Source of the DNA: Comamonadaceae bacterium
GTDB taxonomy: Bacteria > Pseudomonadota > Gammaproteobacteria > Burkholderiales > Burkholderiaceae_C
NCBI GenBank assembly: GCA_009996515.1
Contig: JAACZV010000019.1
Location: 46,876-110,875, forward strand
DNA: 64,000 bases
Direction: 5' to 3'
The notes under the pieces are model-generated. The model did not search any database, was not told the origin of the DNA, and worked only from the letters and a program-made list of their open reading frames with translations. Position 1 is the stretch's first letter. Every line of letters begins with the position of its first letter. The translations under genes and the position numbers were made by a program. Of the stretch, positions 10,095 through 19,656 are shown in pieces.

Positions 10095-12068
10095 TTACTT
10101 CTTCAGGTAGTCGAAGAAGGCCTGCGAGTTGGACTCGCGGCCCAGGAAGTCCTTCACCAGCTCAGGCGCGGGCTTCTGGGCGCCCTGCCCCAGCACCCGC
10201 TCGCGATAGCGCTGGCCGACCTCCGGGCTGAGCTTGTCCGCCGCGAAGGCCGTGCGCAAGTCCATGGCCACCACCAGGCTCCACAGATAGCCGTAGTAGC
10301 CGGCGCCGTAGCCGCCAGCGATGTGGCCGAAGCCGGCCGGGAACAGCGTGCCGGGCACATGGCCCAGCGGCGTCGCGCCCTCCATGCGGGCCCACAGCGG
10401 CAGGGGCTCCGGCTTGGAGCTCTGGTGCAGCGTGATGTCGTAGCTCGCGTAGAGGTGCTGGCGGCCGAACAGGCCGCCCTTGCCGTACTGCTTGGCAGCC
10501 CAGGCCTGCTCCACCATCGCGTCCGGCACCGGCTTGCAGCTGGGGCAGACCTGCTGCATCAGCTTCAGCACCTGCTTGTCGTAGACCCAGTCCTCCAGCA
10601 TCTGCGACGGCGCCTCGACGAAGTCCAGCATGACCGTCGTGCCGGCCGTCGCCGCATAGCGGGTGTTGGACAGGTTCACATGCACCGCATGGCCCAGCTC
10701 GTGCAGCAGCGTCTCCACCTCATCCAGCGTCAGCCCCGTGCGATCGAAGTTGACGACCAGCGAGGCCGCCGGCGCCCGGGCGATGCGGGTGGCGCTGCCG
10801 CGCAGCGGCCAGACCGCGGCATGGTTGTATTTGCCGTCGCGCGGATAGAGGTCCACATACATCTGCGCGATGGGCTTGCCCGAGGCCGCGTCGCTGACCA
10901 CATAGGTCTGCACCTCCTCGTGCCAGAGCTGGTTGGCCACGCGCTGGTACTTCACGCCCATGGTCTTCTCGATGATGCGCAGCGCGAACTCCAGGCTGGC
11001 CTGTGGCGGGAAGTAGGGGCGGAAGGCGTTCTGGTCGACGCTGAACTTCTGCAGCTTGATCCGCTCGCCGTAGAAGGTGGCGTCCCAGCGCTCCACCTGG
11101 GTCTGCTCCAGCGGCGTGCCCACATGCTGGGCCTTGGCGGCGCGCAGCTCCTGCAGCTCGGCCTTCTCGCGCTCGTTGACGGCGCCGGTCACCGAGTCCA
11201 GGAAGCGCGTCGCCGTCGCGCCGTCCCTGGCCATGCGGCGGCGCAGGTTGAAGTCCACGTAGTTGTCGAAGCCGAACAGCGCGGCGTACTCGCCGCGCAG
11301 CGTGACGATCTGCGCCAGCAGCTCGAGGTTGGCCGGGCCGCCCTCGTTGGTCTTGGCGCGCCACATGCGTTCGCGCGCAGCGCCGCTCTCGGCGCTGCGC
11401 ATGACGGGCACATAGCTGGGGTAGTCCACGCCCAGCAGGATGCGGCCCTGGTCGTCGCGCCTAGCCTTGGCCCACACGCTCTCGGGCACGCCCTTGAGCT
11501 CGGCCTCGGTGAAGGCGACGCGGGTGCCGGCGTCACGGATGTTCTTGTTGAACTGCTGGTCCAGCTCGATGAGCTTGTCCAGGATCTGCTTGGCACGCTC
11601 GCGTTTGGCCTTGGGCAGGGCGACGCCGCTGTCCTCGAACTGGCCCGAGGCCAGGCGCACCAGCTCGGCGTCTGTGGCGTCCTTCCTGGGCGCCTTCTGC
11701 AGCGCGCGGTAGAGCTTCTCGTTCTGGCCCAGGCTGGAACCGAAGTCGGCCCAGCGCAGCGAGCAGGCCTGGGCGGCGTCGCGTATCGCCTTGTCCGGAT
11801 GGACGTTGAGGATGAAGTCGTTGGGCCCCTGGTGGTCCTCCAGATAGACCGTCAGGTCGTCATAAGCGGCCAGCCAGCCGGCGTCGACGCGGCGCTTCTC
11901 AAGCTGCGCGACGCGCTGCCTGGCGCCCTGAAGGCCGGCGTCGCAGCGGGTCTGCACCTCGGCCACCGAGCCGAAACTGGGGAAGTTGGGCGCCGGCAGC
12001 GTGGGCTGGGCCTGGGCGGCAACGGCGGTCAGCGCCCATGCGGCGAGGGCGGTCAGGACGGGTTTCAT
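10095..12068 (-). CDS. Exported M3-family metallopeptidase
   Basis: A 657-residue zinc peptidase of the thimet oligopeptidase / Dcp group, which cleaves short peptides. The zinc motif HELGH is at about residue 456. The C-terminal GHIAGGYGAGYYGYLWS region that closes the active site and an ATRIARAPAASLVVNF segment support the M3 family. The N-terminus (MKPVLTALAAWALTAVAAQAQ) is a clear Sec signal peptide with an AQA cleavage site, so this one acts outside the cytoplasm, whereas most family members are cytoplasmic. The ATG at 12068 has an AAGGAGA ribosome binding site; the in-frame start at 12116 lacks one. Confidence 0.92.
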   Translation of the reverse strand: MKPVLTALAAWALTAVAAQAQPTLPAPNFPSFGSVAEVQTRCDAGLQGARQRVAQLEKRRVDAGWLAAYDDLTVYLEDHQGPNDFILNVHPDKAIRDAAQACSLRWADFGSSLGQNEKLYRALQKAPRKDATDAELVRLASGQFEDSGVALPKAKRERAKQILDKLIELDQQFNKNIRDAGTRVAFTEAELKGVPESVWAKARRDDQGRILLGVDYPSYVPVMRSAESGAARERMWRAKTNEGGPANLELLAQIVTLRGEYAALFGFDNYVDFNLRRRMARDGATATRFLDSVTGAVNEREKAELQELRAAKAQHVGTPLEQTQVERWDATFYGERIKLQKFSVDQNAFRPYFPPQASLEFALRIIEKTMGVKYQRVANQLWHEEVQTYVVSDAASGKPIAQMYVDLYPRDGKYNHAAVWPLRGSATRIARAPAASLVVNFDRTGLTLDEVETLLHELGHAVHVNLSNTRYAATAGTTVMLDFVEAPSQMLEDWVYDKQVLKLMQQVCPSCKPVPDAMVEQAWAAKQYGKGGLFGRQHLYASYDITLHQSSKPEPLPLWARMEGATPLGHVPGTLFPAGFGHIAGGYGAGYYGYLWSLVVAMDLRTAFAADKLSPEVGQRYRERVLGQGAQKPAPELVKDFLGRESNSQAFFDYLKK

Positions 12069-12131
12069 CGCGTCTCCTTTGCAAGGGCGCGATTCTGTCG
12101 GGCCGGCCGCGCTCAAGCGTTCGGCACGCCC

Positions 12132-14021
12132 CTATTTCTGCAGCAGGGTTTTCACCTGGGCCAGCGCGCTGGGGTCGTCCAGCGTCGTCAGGTCGCCCGG
12201 GTCGCGGCCCTCGGCCACGGCCTGCAGCGCGCGACGCAACAGCTTGCCGGAGCGGGTCTTGGGCAGCAGGCCCACGAAATGCACCCGCGCCGGCCGGGCC
12301 ACGGCGCCCAGCTGGCCGTCGACATGCTTCATGATCTCGCCCTCCAGCGCGAGGCTGGCCTGGGCCGGATCGCGCAGCACCGCGAAGGCAATGGCCACCT
12401 GGCCCTTGAGCGAGTCGGCCACGCCCACGACGGCCACCTCGGCGATCGCCGCATGGCTGGAGATGCTCTCCTCGATCTCGCGCGTGCCCAGGCGGTGGCC
12501 GGCCACGTTGATGACGTCGTCGGTGCGGCCCAGGATGAAGGTGTAGCCGTCCTCGTCGCGCAGGCCCCAGTCGAAGGTGGAATAGACCTGGCGGCCGGGC
12601 ACGCTGCTCCAGTAGGTGCGCACGAAGCGCTCGTCGTCGCCCCAGACGGTCTGCAGGCAGCCCGGCGGCAGCGGATGCTCGATGGCCAGCACGCCCTTCT
12701 GGTTGGGGCCGGTCAGCGGCTCGCCGGTCTGCTCGTCCAACAGCTTCACGTCGTAGCCGTACATGGGCAGGCCCGGTGAGCCGAAGCGGGTGGGCACGGG
12801 CGCGACGCCGGGGATGTGGTTGGCCACCGTCAGCAGCGGCCAGCCGGTCTCGGTCTGCCAGTAGTTGTCGATGATGGGCACGCCCAGGGCCTCGGCGATC
12901 CAGCGGCCGGTAGGCTCGTCCAGCGGCTCGCCGGCCAGGAACAGCGCGCGCAAGGACGACAGGTCATGGCGCTTCAGCAGCGCCGGGTCGTGCTTCTTCA
13001 GCACGCGCACGGCGGTCGGCGCGCTGAACATGACGGTGACCCGGTACTTCTCGACCAGGCTCCACCAGATGGCGGCGTCCGGGTTCACCGGCAGGCCTTC
13101 GTACATCAGCGTGGCCATGCCGTGCAGCAGCGGGCCGTAGATGATGTAGCTGTGGCCCACCACCCAGCCGATGTCGCTGGTGGAGAAATAGGTCTCGCCG
13201 GCCTTGCCGCCGAAGATGTAGTCCATGCTGGTGGCCAGCGCCACCGCATAGCCGCCCACGTCGCGCTGCACGCCCTTGGGTTTGCCGGTGGTGCCGCTGG
13301 TGTAGAGCGTGTAGCTGATGCTGTTGGACTCCAGCCAGACCACCGGCACGCGGGCGCCGGCATGCTGGCTGCGCTGGGCCGCGTAGTCCAGGTCGCGGCC
13401 CTCGACGGGCGTGAACGCGGCCAGGCCGCGGTCCACCATCAGCACCTTGGCCGGCTTGTGGACGGCCAGCGCGATGGCCTCGTCCAGCAGCGGCTTGTAG
13501 GGCACGACCTTGCCGCCACGGCTGCCCGCATCGGCGCTGACGATGAGCTTGGGCGCCGCATCGTCGATGCGGCTGGCCAGGCTCACCGACGCGAAGCCGC
13601 CGAACACCACCGAGTGGATGGCGCCGATGCGCGCGCAGGCCAGCATCGCGAAGGCCGCCTCGGGGATCATGGGCATGTAGATCAGCACGCGATCGCCGGG
13701 GCCCACGCCCTGGGCCTGCAGGATGGCCGCCATGGTCTCGACCTCGGCCTGCAGCCGGGCGAAGCTGTAGACGATCTCCTGCCCCACCTCGGTGGACACC
13801 CAGATCAGCGCGGCATCGTCCGGCCGGCTGGCCGCATGGCGGTCCACCGCGTTGTGGCAGAGGTTGGTGGTGCCGCCGACGAACCACTTCGCGAACGGCG
13901 GACGGCTGGTGTCGCAGACCTGCTGCGGCGGCGTCTGCCAGTCAATGCGACGGGCCTGTTCGGCCCAGAAGGCGTCTCGCTCGGTCAGCGAGCGGTGGTG
14001 GAAGTCGGCGTAGGTCTGCAT
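12132..14021 (-). CDS. prpE: Propionyl-CoA synthetase (acyl-CoA synthetase family)
   Basis: About 629 residues from the ATG at 14021, the usual length of PrpE. It activates propionate (or acetate) with ATP and CoA through an acyl-adenylate. The adenylation signature YTSGTTGKPKGVQRD is followed by GGYAVAL, the form seen in PrpE rather than Acs. NYWQTETGWP and the C-terminal TRSGKLLRR, whose lysine is the acetylation-controlled catalytic residue, are intact. No other prp genes are adjacent. A GTG at 14048 could extend it by nine residues. It could use other short acyl groups; the PrpE assignment is from family motifs. Confidence 0.9.
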   Translation of the reverse strand: MQTYADFHHRSLTERDAFWAEQARRIDWQTPPQQVCDTSRPPFAKWFVGGTTNLCHNAVDRHAASRPDDAALIWVSTEVGQEIVYSFARLQAEVETMAAILQAQGVGPGDRVLIYMPMIPEAAFAMLACARIGAIHSVVFGGFASVSLASRIDDAAPKLIVSADAGSRGGKVVPYKPLLDEAIALAVHKPAKVLMVDRGLAAFTPVEGRDLDYAAQRSQHAGARVPVVWLESNSISYTLYTSGTTGKPKGVQRDVGGYAVALATSMDYIFGGKAGETYFSTSDIGWVVGHSYIIYGPLLHGMATLMYEGLPVNPDAAIWWSLVEKYRVTVMFSAPTAVRVLKKHDPALLKRHDLSSLRALFLAGEPLDEPTGRWIAEALGVPIIDNYWQTETGWPLLTVANHIPGVAPVPTRFGSPGLPMYGYDVKLLDEQTGEPLTGPNQKGVLAIEHPLPPGCLQTVWGDDERFVRTYWSSVPGRQVYSTFDWGLRDEDGYTFILGRTDDVINVAGHRLGTREIEESISSHAAIAEVAVVGVADSLKGQVAIAFAVLRDPAQASLALEGEIMKHVDGQLGAVARPARVHFVGLLPKTRSGKLLRRALQAVAEGRDPGDLTTLDDPSALAQVKTLLQK

Positions 14022-14260
14022 GGTGCCGACAGTGTGCGCAGCAGGCACTGACGTCAGTCTGACCCCGTGGCTGGCGTGGCAAAATTCAGGGTTTTTACGG
14101 ATTCGACACCCTGTAACGCCGGGGTTTGCCCTGAAAATCGCACGCTTTACGCCCGCTTTGGTTGACGGTGCCGGGTGCCCTCTCTAACCTCCGCGCCGCT
14201 GTCCCGTTCCCGCTATCGCGACCGTCCGCGGTCCGCCCCTGATCCGGTTTCCCTTCCCGC

Positions 14261-14965
14261 ATGTCCCTGGCCCCTGCCGCCCTGCTGAAGCGCCTTGCCT
14301 ATGCCTGCCTGCTGGCGGCCGGCTGCGCCGCGCATGCGCAGGGCGTGGCCCATGCCGCGACGACGCCGCCGCCGGGCACGATGACGGGCGCCTACGGCCA
14401 GAGCCTGCAGCAGCAGGCCGCGGCGGACAAGAGCACCCCCAAGCATGCGCCGGCGCAGGATGCCGTCAGCCGCTTCCTCAGCGAACGCGGCCTGCTCAAT
14501 GCGGGTGCTGAGCCCAGCGGCTCGTCGCGGCTGCTGGCCAGCGTGCGCGACACCGCCTCCGACCTGGTGCTGTCGGCGATGAACTTCCTGGGCGTGCGCT
14601 ACAAGCTGGGTGGCAATTCGGTGGAGAACGGCTTCGACTGCAGCGGCTTCACGCGCCACATCTTCGAGATGAGCGTGGGCCTGGTGCTGCCGCGCCGCGC
14701 CGACGAGCAGGCCAAGGACAGCAGCTTGCTGGCCATCCGCCGCGACGAACTCAAGCCCGGCGACCTGGTGTTCTTCAACACGATGCGGCGCACCTTCAGC
14801 CACGTGGGCATCTATGTCGGCGAAGGCAAGTTCATCCACGCGCCGCGCACCGGCAGCGCCGTGCGCGTGGAAGACATGCGCGACTCCTACTGGGCCAAGC
14901 GCTTCACCGGCGCCCGCCGCGCCGACCTGAAGGCGGCCGCGGCCAACGACGCGCCGCTGCGCTGA
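14261..14965 (+). CDS. Secreted NlpC/P60 cell-wall hydrolase
   Basis: A 234-residue exported protein with an N-terminal signal peptide ending near AAHAQG. The C-terminal NlpC/P60 domain (about 105-220) has the catalytic Cys127 in FDCSGF, the histidine in TFSHVGIYVG and the third residue in KFIHAPR. Enzymes of this family cut gamma-D-glutamyl bonds in peptidoglycan stem peptides. The region between the signal and the domain is low complexity and without a substrate-binding repeat. About 210 bases separate it from the divergent prpE, and its promoter should lie there. Confidence 0.92.
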   Translation: MSLAPAALLKRLAYACLLAAGCAAHAQGVAHAATTPPPGTMTGAYGQSLQQQAAADKSTPKHAPAQDAVSRFLSERGLLNAGAEPSGSSRLLASVRDTASDLVLSAMNFLGVRYKLGGNSVENGFDCSGFTRHIFEMSVGLVLPRRADEQAKDSSLLAIRRDELKPGDLVFFNTMRRTFSHVGIYVGEGKFIHAPRTGSAVRVEDMRDSYWAKRFTGARRADLKAAAANDAPLR

Positions 14966-14974
14966 GCGCGCGGC

Positions 14975-14998
14975 GCCGGCCGCCAGGGTGCGGCCGGC
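14975..14998. terminator. Bidirectional hairpin between convergent genes
   Basis: GCCGGCCGC, a six-base loop and GCGGCCGGC form a perfect 9-bp stem between the stops of the NlpC/P60 gene and the DUF4382 gene. It lacks a T-run. Its position between convergent genes suits shared termination. Confidence 0.5.
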
Positions 14999-15006
14999 CG
15001 GATCGA

Positions 15007-16227
15007 TCAGAAGTCGAAATTGAGCACCGTATCGCCGCTCAGGGTCAGGTCCTGGGTCTTGGGCGTCGTCACGCCCGCCGCCGTCGCCGAGAAGCGGTAT
15101 TTGGCCGCGTCGGCCGGCGTGGCCGTCCAGACGAAGCTGGTCGGCGTGGCCAGATAGGGCGTCAGCACCGGCGCCGCCAGCGGCAGGCGCAGCGCGTAGG
15201 CGCCGCTGGCCGCATCGGCATTCGCGAAGCCCACCTCCACGCTGGGCCCGCCGGTCAGCGTCTGCAGCGCGCGCACGCTGCCTTCGGTGTTGGCGCTGGA
15301 GCCGGCCAGCCTGATGCTGCCGCTGACCGTGGCCGACGCCGCCGAGACCGGCGGCGACAGGCGCACCGTCTCGCTGCCCACATAGGTGTAGGCCGTCGTC
15401 GTGACCGGCACGCCGGTGACCACGGCGTTGGCCCGGCCGCCGGCCGTGACGACGAGGTCGTAGCTGCCGGCCGGCAGCGGGTAGAGGACGAACTTGCCCG
15501 TCGCGTCCGTGGGCGTCGCACGCACCGGCTGGCCGGCCGACTGCGCAGACACCGTCGCGCCGCCATTGGCCAGGGCCGGGTCGACGAAGCCGACGATGCG
15601 CATGCCCGCGTCGCTGAGCATGGGGATCAGGGCCAGCACCGGCTTCATGATCACCTTGCCGGAGTTGCCGGCGCGCACAAACGACTTGCAGGCGTCGAAG
15701 TCGATCGCGAAATCGGCCACCTTGTCGGCCGCCACGCTCATGTCGGCATTCAGCTTGAGCCCGCTCTGCGCCGCGCTGGGCGTGTCCACGGCCTGCTCCG
15801 CGCCGCCGGTGGGCACGACGGAGTTGGCCAGCGGGTTGGCGGCCGTGTTGGCCGCCAGCACCAGGCGCAGCTGCCGGTAGGTGCCGGCGGGCAGCTGGGC
15901 CTGGCCCAGCGTCGCCAGCGCGCCGTTGGTCAGCGCCAGCAGGTCGATGCGCTGCGGCGCGGCCAGCGGGATGTCGGTCCAGCCCGAGTCCGTCACATCG
16001 GCCGAGGCGCTGCCGTTCACGCGCACCTTCTCGACCGTCACATAGACATGGTCGAAACCGCAGGCGGGGGCGTCGGTCAGCGAGATGCGCAGCGTGCCGG
16101 TGGGGTTGGCCATGGGCTGGCCGGCATCACCGCCACCGCCGCCCCCACAGGCGGCGAGCACAGCCGCGGCTGCGGCGGCCAGGGGCAGGCCCAGACGGGC
16201 GACGGTGCGATGGGAGGGGCGTGACAT
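15007..16227 (-). CDS. DUF4382 lipoprotein with carboxypeptidase-regulatory-like fold
   Basis: A 406-residue lipoprotein of unknown function. The signal peptide ends in the lipobox LAAC, followed by a Gly-rich linker. Residues of about 42-190 match the DUF4382 pattern, starting TGTLRISLTDAPACGFDHVY. A carboxypeptidase-regulatory-like segment (KFVLYPLPAGSYDLVVTAGG) follows, then a beta-rich C-terminus. It is probably an outer- or inner-membrane-anchored surface protein. The ribosome binding site lies in a long hairpin (16228-16273), which may control translation. Confidence 0.85.
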   Translation of the reverse strand: MSRPSHRTVARLGLPLAAAAAAVLAACGGGGGGDAGQPMANPTGTLRISLTDAPACGFDHVYVTVEKVRVNGSASADVTDSGWTDIPLAAPQRIDLLALTNGALATLGQAQLPAGTYRQLRLVLAANTAANPLANSVVPTGGAEQAVDTPSAAQSGLKLNADMSVAADKVADFAIDFDACKSFVRAGNSGKVIMKPVLALIPMLSDAGMRIVGFVDPALANGGATVSAQSAGQPVRATPTDATGKFVLYPLPAGSYDLVVTAGGRANAVVTGVPVTTTAYTYVGSETVRLSPPVSAASATVSGSIRLAGSSANTEGSVRALQTLTGGPSVEVGFANADAASGAYALRLPLAAPVLTPYLATPTSFVWTATPADAAKYRFSATAAGVTTPKTQDLTLSGDTVLNFDF

Positions 16228-16273
16228 GGGGAACTCCTGGACGACTTCGAAGTCGACAGCCTAGGAGTGCCCC
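16228..16273 (-). promoter_or_regulatory. Long hairpin that sequesters the ribosome binding site of the DUF4382 gene
   Basis: Directly before the start codon, the leader folds on itself. The outer stem is GGGG plus ACTCCT pairing with AGGAGT plus CCCC (one mismatch between the two blocks), where AGGAGT is the ribosome binding site. Inside it is a perfect 14-base palindrome, CGACTTCGAAGTCG (16242-16255). If transcribed as a leader, the RNA would hide the binding site. The inner palindrome could instead be a protein-binding operator. Confidence 0.6.
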
Positions 16274-16341
16274 GTTCGGCGCCTTGTCGGCGGCGGCGGA
16301 CCGTCCGGGTCAGCGCCGTCCTACAGGCTTGCGCCCAGCCT

Positions 16342-18390
16342 TCAACCCGCGACGCGCTTGGCCACCAGCGTCAGGATCTCGTAGCTCGCGCACAGCTCGC
16401 CGCGCTGGTTGGTCACCGCCACGTCCCAGCCGATGACGCCCTGCGCGGGTTGGTCGTCGCGCGGCGGGCGGTCGATCTTGCGCTTGGCGGTCAGGCGCGC
16501 CTGGATGGTGTCGCCGATCGCCACCGGCGTGACGAAGCGCAGGTTCTCCAGGCCGTAGTTGGCCAGCACCGGGCCCGGCGCCGGGCTGACGAACAGGCCG
16601 GCCGCGGCCGACAGCACGAAATAGCCGTGCGCGATGCGCTGGCCGAAGGGCGACTCCTTGGCCGCCACGTCGTCGAAGTGCATGTAGAAGTAGTCGCCCG
16701 ACAGGCCGCCGAAGGCGACGATGTCGGCCTCGCCCACCGTGCGGCGGTGCGTCAGCAGGCTCATGCCCACCTCCACATCCTCGAAGTAGCGGCGGAACGG
16801 GTGGGTCTCGCTCTCGGTGACGGCGCCGCCGCGCTGGTACTCGCCGGTGACGGCCGAGATCATCGTCGGCGAACCCTGCACCGCGCAGCGCTGCAGATAG
16901 TGCTTGACCGCGCGCAGGCCGCCCAGCTCCTCACCGCCGCCGGCGCGGCCCGGGCCGCCGTGCTTGAGCTTGGGCAGCGGCGAGCCGTGGCCGGTGTTCT
17001 CCAGCGCCGCCTCGCGGTCCAGCACCAGCATGCGGCCGTGCCAGGCGGCGAACGTCGGCACGGCCTGCGCGGCCAGCGCCGGCGTCTTGGTGCAGATCGT
17101 GCCGACCAGGCTGCCGCGGCCCAGCGTGGCCAGGTGCAGCGCCTCGTCGAAGTCGCCATAGGGCATCAGCGTCGTCACGGGGCCGAAGGCCTCGACGTGG
17201 TGGGCGTCGCTGGTCGCCGCATCGCGCGCCAGCAGCAGCGTCGGCGCGAAGAAGGCGCCGTCGCCGACGCCCTCGCCCTTGGGCGCGAAGCCGTCGCGCT
17301 CGCTGAGCAACACCTCGCACTGCCGCGCCAGCTGGGCGACGCGCTCGGCCACGTCGGCCTGCTGCGCCTTGCTGGCCAGCGCGCCCATGCGCACGCCCTC
17401 GACGGCCGGGTCGCCCACCACCGTCTTGGACAGGCGCGCCTTCAGCGCCGTCGCGACCGCGTCGGTCAGGTGGCGCGGCACCAGCGTGCGGCGGATGGCC
17501 GTGCACTTCTGGCCGGCCTTGGCCGTCATCTCGCGCGCGACCTCCTTGATGAAGAGGTCGAACTCGGGGTCGTCCGGCGTCACGTCCGGCGCCAGGATGG
17601 CGCAGTTCAGGCTGTCGGCCTCGGCGTTGAACGGGATGCTCTTCTTCAGCAGGTTGGGATGGGCCTTCAGCATCAGCGCGGTGTCGGCGCTGCCGGTGAA
17701 GGTGACGACATCGGCCTCGTCCAGGCGCTCGAACAGGTCGCCCGTGCCGCCGATGATGAGCTGCAGCGCGCCGGCCGGCACCAGGCCGGATTCGACGATG
17801 AGGCGCACGCAGGCCTCGGCGACGTAGCTGGTCGCCGTGGCGGGCTTGACCAGGCAGGGCATGCCGGCCAGGAAGCTGGGCGCGAACTTCTCGAGCATGC
17901 CCCACATCGGGAAGTTGAACGCGTTGATGTGCAGCGCGACGCCGCGCTTGGGCACCAGCACATGGCTGCCGATGAAGTGGTTGTTGGCGCCCAGCCGCAT
18001 GGGCGGGCCCTCGTGCAGCACATTGCTGCTGGGCAGGTCTTTGCCGCCGATGGAGGCGTACGCGAACAGCGTGCCGATGCCGCCCTCGATGTCGATCCAG
18101 GAGTCGCTGCGCGTCGCGCCAGTGTGGGCGCTGATCGCGTACAGGACTTCCTTGCGTTCCATCAGGTAGTTCGCCAGCGCCTTCAGCACGCGCGCGCGAT
18201 CCTGGAAATGCGTGCGCAGCAGGCCGGGCAAGGCCGTGCCGCGCGCGTAGGCGATGGCCTCGGCGAAGTCCAGCCCCTCCTCATGCGTCATCGCGACGGT
18301 GCGGCCGTTGATCGCGCTCGCCAGCGGCTTGGCCGCGCGCTCGCCGACCCAGCGGCCGGCGATGTAGCTCTGAAGTGTGGGGACTGCCAT
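16342..18390 (-). CDS. paaZ: Bifunctional oxepin-CoA hydrolase / 3-oxo-5,6-dehydrosuberyl-CoA semialdehyde dehydrogenase
   Basis: A 682-residue two-domain enzyme that opens the oxepin-CoA ring and oxidises the resulting aldehyde in phenylacetate breakdown. The N-terminal aldehyde dehydrogenase domain (about 1-520) has Glu257 in FNAEADSLN and the nucleophile Cys296 in GQKCTAIRR, each one residue from the E. coli positions. The C-terminal MaoC-like hydratase domain (about 540-680) has the active-site pair in GDYFYMHFDD. It is the last gene of the paa group, 98 bases after the binding-protein gene. Confidence 0.96.
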   Translation of the reverse strand: MAVPTLQSYIAGRWVGERAAKPLASAINGRTVAMTHEEGLDFAEAIAYARGTALPGLLRTHFQDRARVLKALANYLMERKEVLYAISAHTGATRSDSWIDIEGGIGTLFAYASIGGKDLPSSNVLHEGPPMRLGANNHFIGSHVLVPKRGVALHINAFNFPMWGMLEKFAPSFLAGMPCLVKPATATSYVAEACVRLIVESGLVPAGALQLIIGGTGDLFERLDEADVVTFTGSADTALMLKAHPNLLKKSIPFNAEADSLNCAILAPDVTPDDPEFDLFIKEVAREMTAKAGQKCTAIRRTLVPRHLTDAVATALKARLSKTVVGDPAVEGVRMGALASKAQQADVAERVAQLARQCEVLLSERDGFAPKGEGVGDGAFFAPTLLLARDAATSDAHHVEAFGPVTTLMPYGDFDEALHLATLGRGSLVGTICTKTPALAAQAVPTFAAWHGRMLVLDREAALENTGHGSPLPKLKHGGPGRAGGGEELGGLRAVKHYLQRCAVQGSPTMISAVTGEYQRGGAVTESETHPFRRYFEDVEVGMSLLTHRRTVGEADIVAFGGLSGDYFYMHFDDVAAKESPFGQRIAHGYFVLSAAAGLFVSPAPGPVLANYGLENLRFVTPVAIGDTIQARLTAKRKIDRPPRDDQPAQGVIGWDVAVTNQRGELCASYEILTLVAKRVAG

Positions 18391-18488
18391 CTCTGTTCCT
18401 CGTGGCCGCGCCCTCGCGCGGCCGATTCAACGGGGCGGCCTCGCAGGGCCGCCGGGTTCCCGCCGCGGCACCATGCCGCGGCGTGCGC

Positions 18489-19634
18489 TCACTTGACGAG
18501 CTTCCAGGTGCCGTTCTCGATCTTGACCATCACGCGGGCGCGCTGGTCCAGGCCGAGGTGGTCGGTCGCCGACATGTTGAACACGCCATGCGCGCCGGCG
18601 ACGTTCTTCACGTTCTCCAGCGCGTCGCGCAGCGCGGCGCGGAAGGCCGGCGTGCCGGGCTGGGCCTTCTTCAGCGCCTCGGGCACGGCCGCGGCCATCA
18701 GCAGGCCGGCGTCCCAGGCGTGACCGCCGAAGGTCGACACGCTGCCCTTGCCGTGGGCGGCTTCGTACTTGGTGATGTAGTCCAGCGCGCTCTTGCGCAC
18801 CGGGTGGTCGGCCGGCAGCTGCGAGGCCACCAGCACCGGGCCGGATGGCAGCAGCGTGCCTTCCACGTCCTTGCCGCCGACGCGCAGGAAGTCGTTGTTC
18901 GCGACGCCATGGGTCTGGTAGACCTTGCCGGTGTAGCCGCGCTCCTTCAGCGCCTTCTGCGGCAGCGCGGCGGGCGTGCCCGAGCCGGCGATGATGATGG
19001 CGTCGGGCTTGGCGGCGACGAGCTTGAGCACCTGGCCGGTGACGGAGGTGTCCGTGCGGTTGTAGCGCTCGCTGGCGACGATGTTGAGCTTCATCGACGG
19101 TGCGAGCTTGTTGAACTCGCCCCACCAGCCTTCACCGTAGGCGTCGGCGAAGCCGATGAAGCCTATCGTCTTCACCCCGTTCGCGGCCATGTGGTTCAGG
19201 ATGGCCAGCGTCATCATGATGTCGTTCTGCGGCGTCTTGAAGACCCAGCGCTTCTTGGCGTCGATGGGTTCCACGATGCGGGCCGAGGCGGCCATGGAGA
19301 TCATGGGCGTGCCGCTCTCGGCCACGGCGTCGATCATCGCCAGCGAGTTGGGCGTGACGGTGGAGCCGATGACGATGTCGACCTTGTTCTCGGTGATGAA
19401 CTTGCGCGTGTTGGCGACGGCCGTGGTCGTGTCGGACGCGTCGTCCAGCACGATGTAGTTGACCTTCTGGCCGGCGATGGTGGTCGGCATCAGCGCGACC
19501 GTGTTCTTCTCCGGGATGCCCAGCGACGCGGCCGGGCCGGTGGCCGACAGCGTGACGCCGACGTTGATGTCGGCCTGGGCCGCCAGGCTCAGCGTTGCGG
19601 CCAGTGCCAGCGCGAGTTGCTTGAATTGCTTCAT
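18489..19634 (-). CDS. Liv-type ABC transporter periplasmic binding protein
   Basis: A 381-residue periplasmic-binding protein of the type I, branched-chain amino acid fold (Peripla_BP_6). The signal peptide MKQFKQLALALAATLSLAAQA is clear, and the mature part starts DINVGVTLSATGPAASLG, the usual opening of the family. The start at 19634 was chosen because the in-frame extension to 19718 lies over the paaR stop region. It is 22 bases after paaR and upstream of paaZ, so it probably binds phenylacetate or a related aromatic acid. No permease or ATPase gene is in the window. Confidence 0.9.
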   Translation of the reverse strand: MKQFKQLALALAATLSLAAQADINVGVTLSATGPAASLGIPEKNTVALMPTTIAGQKVNYIVLDDASDTTTAVANTRKFITENKVDIVIGSTVTPNSLAMIDAVAESGTPMISMAASARIVEPIDAKKRWVFKTPQNDIMMTLAILNHMAANGVKTIGFIGFADAYGEGWWGEFNKLAPSMKLNIVASERYNRTDTSVTGQVLKLVAAKPDAIIIAGSGTPAALPQKALKERGYTGKVYQTHGVANNDFLRVGGKDVEGTLLPSGPVLVASQLPADHPVRKSALDYITKYEAAHGKGSVSTFGGHAWDAGLLMAAAVPEALKKAQPGTPAFRAALRDALENVKNVAGAHGVFNMSATDHLGLDQRARVMVKIENGTWKLVK

Positions 19635-19656
19635 GGGGGGTCGTCTCCTTGGTGGG

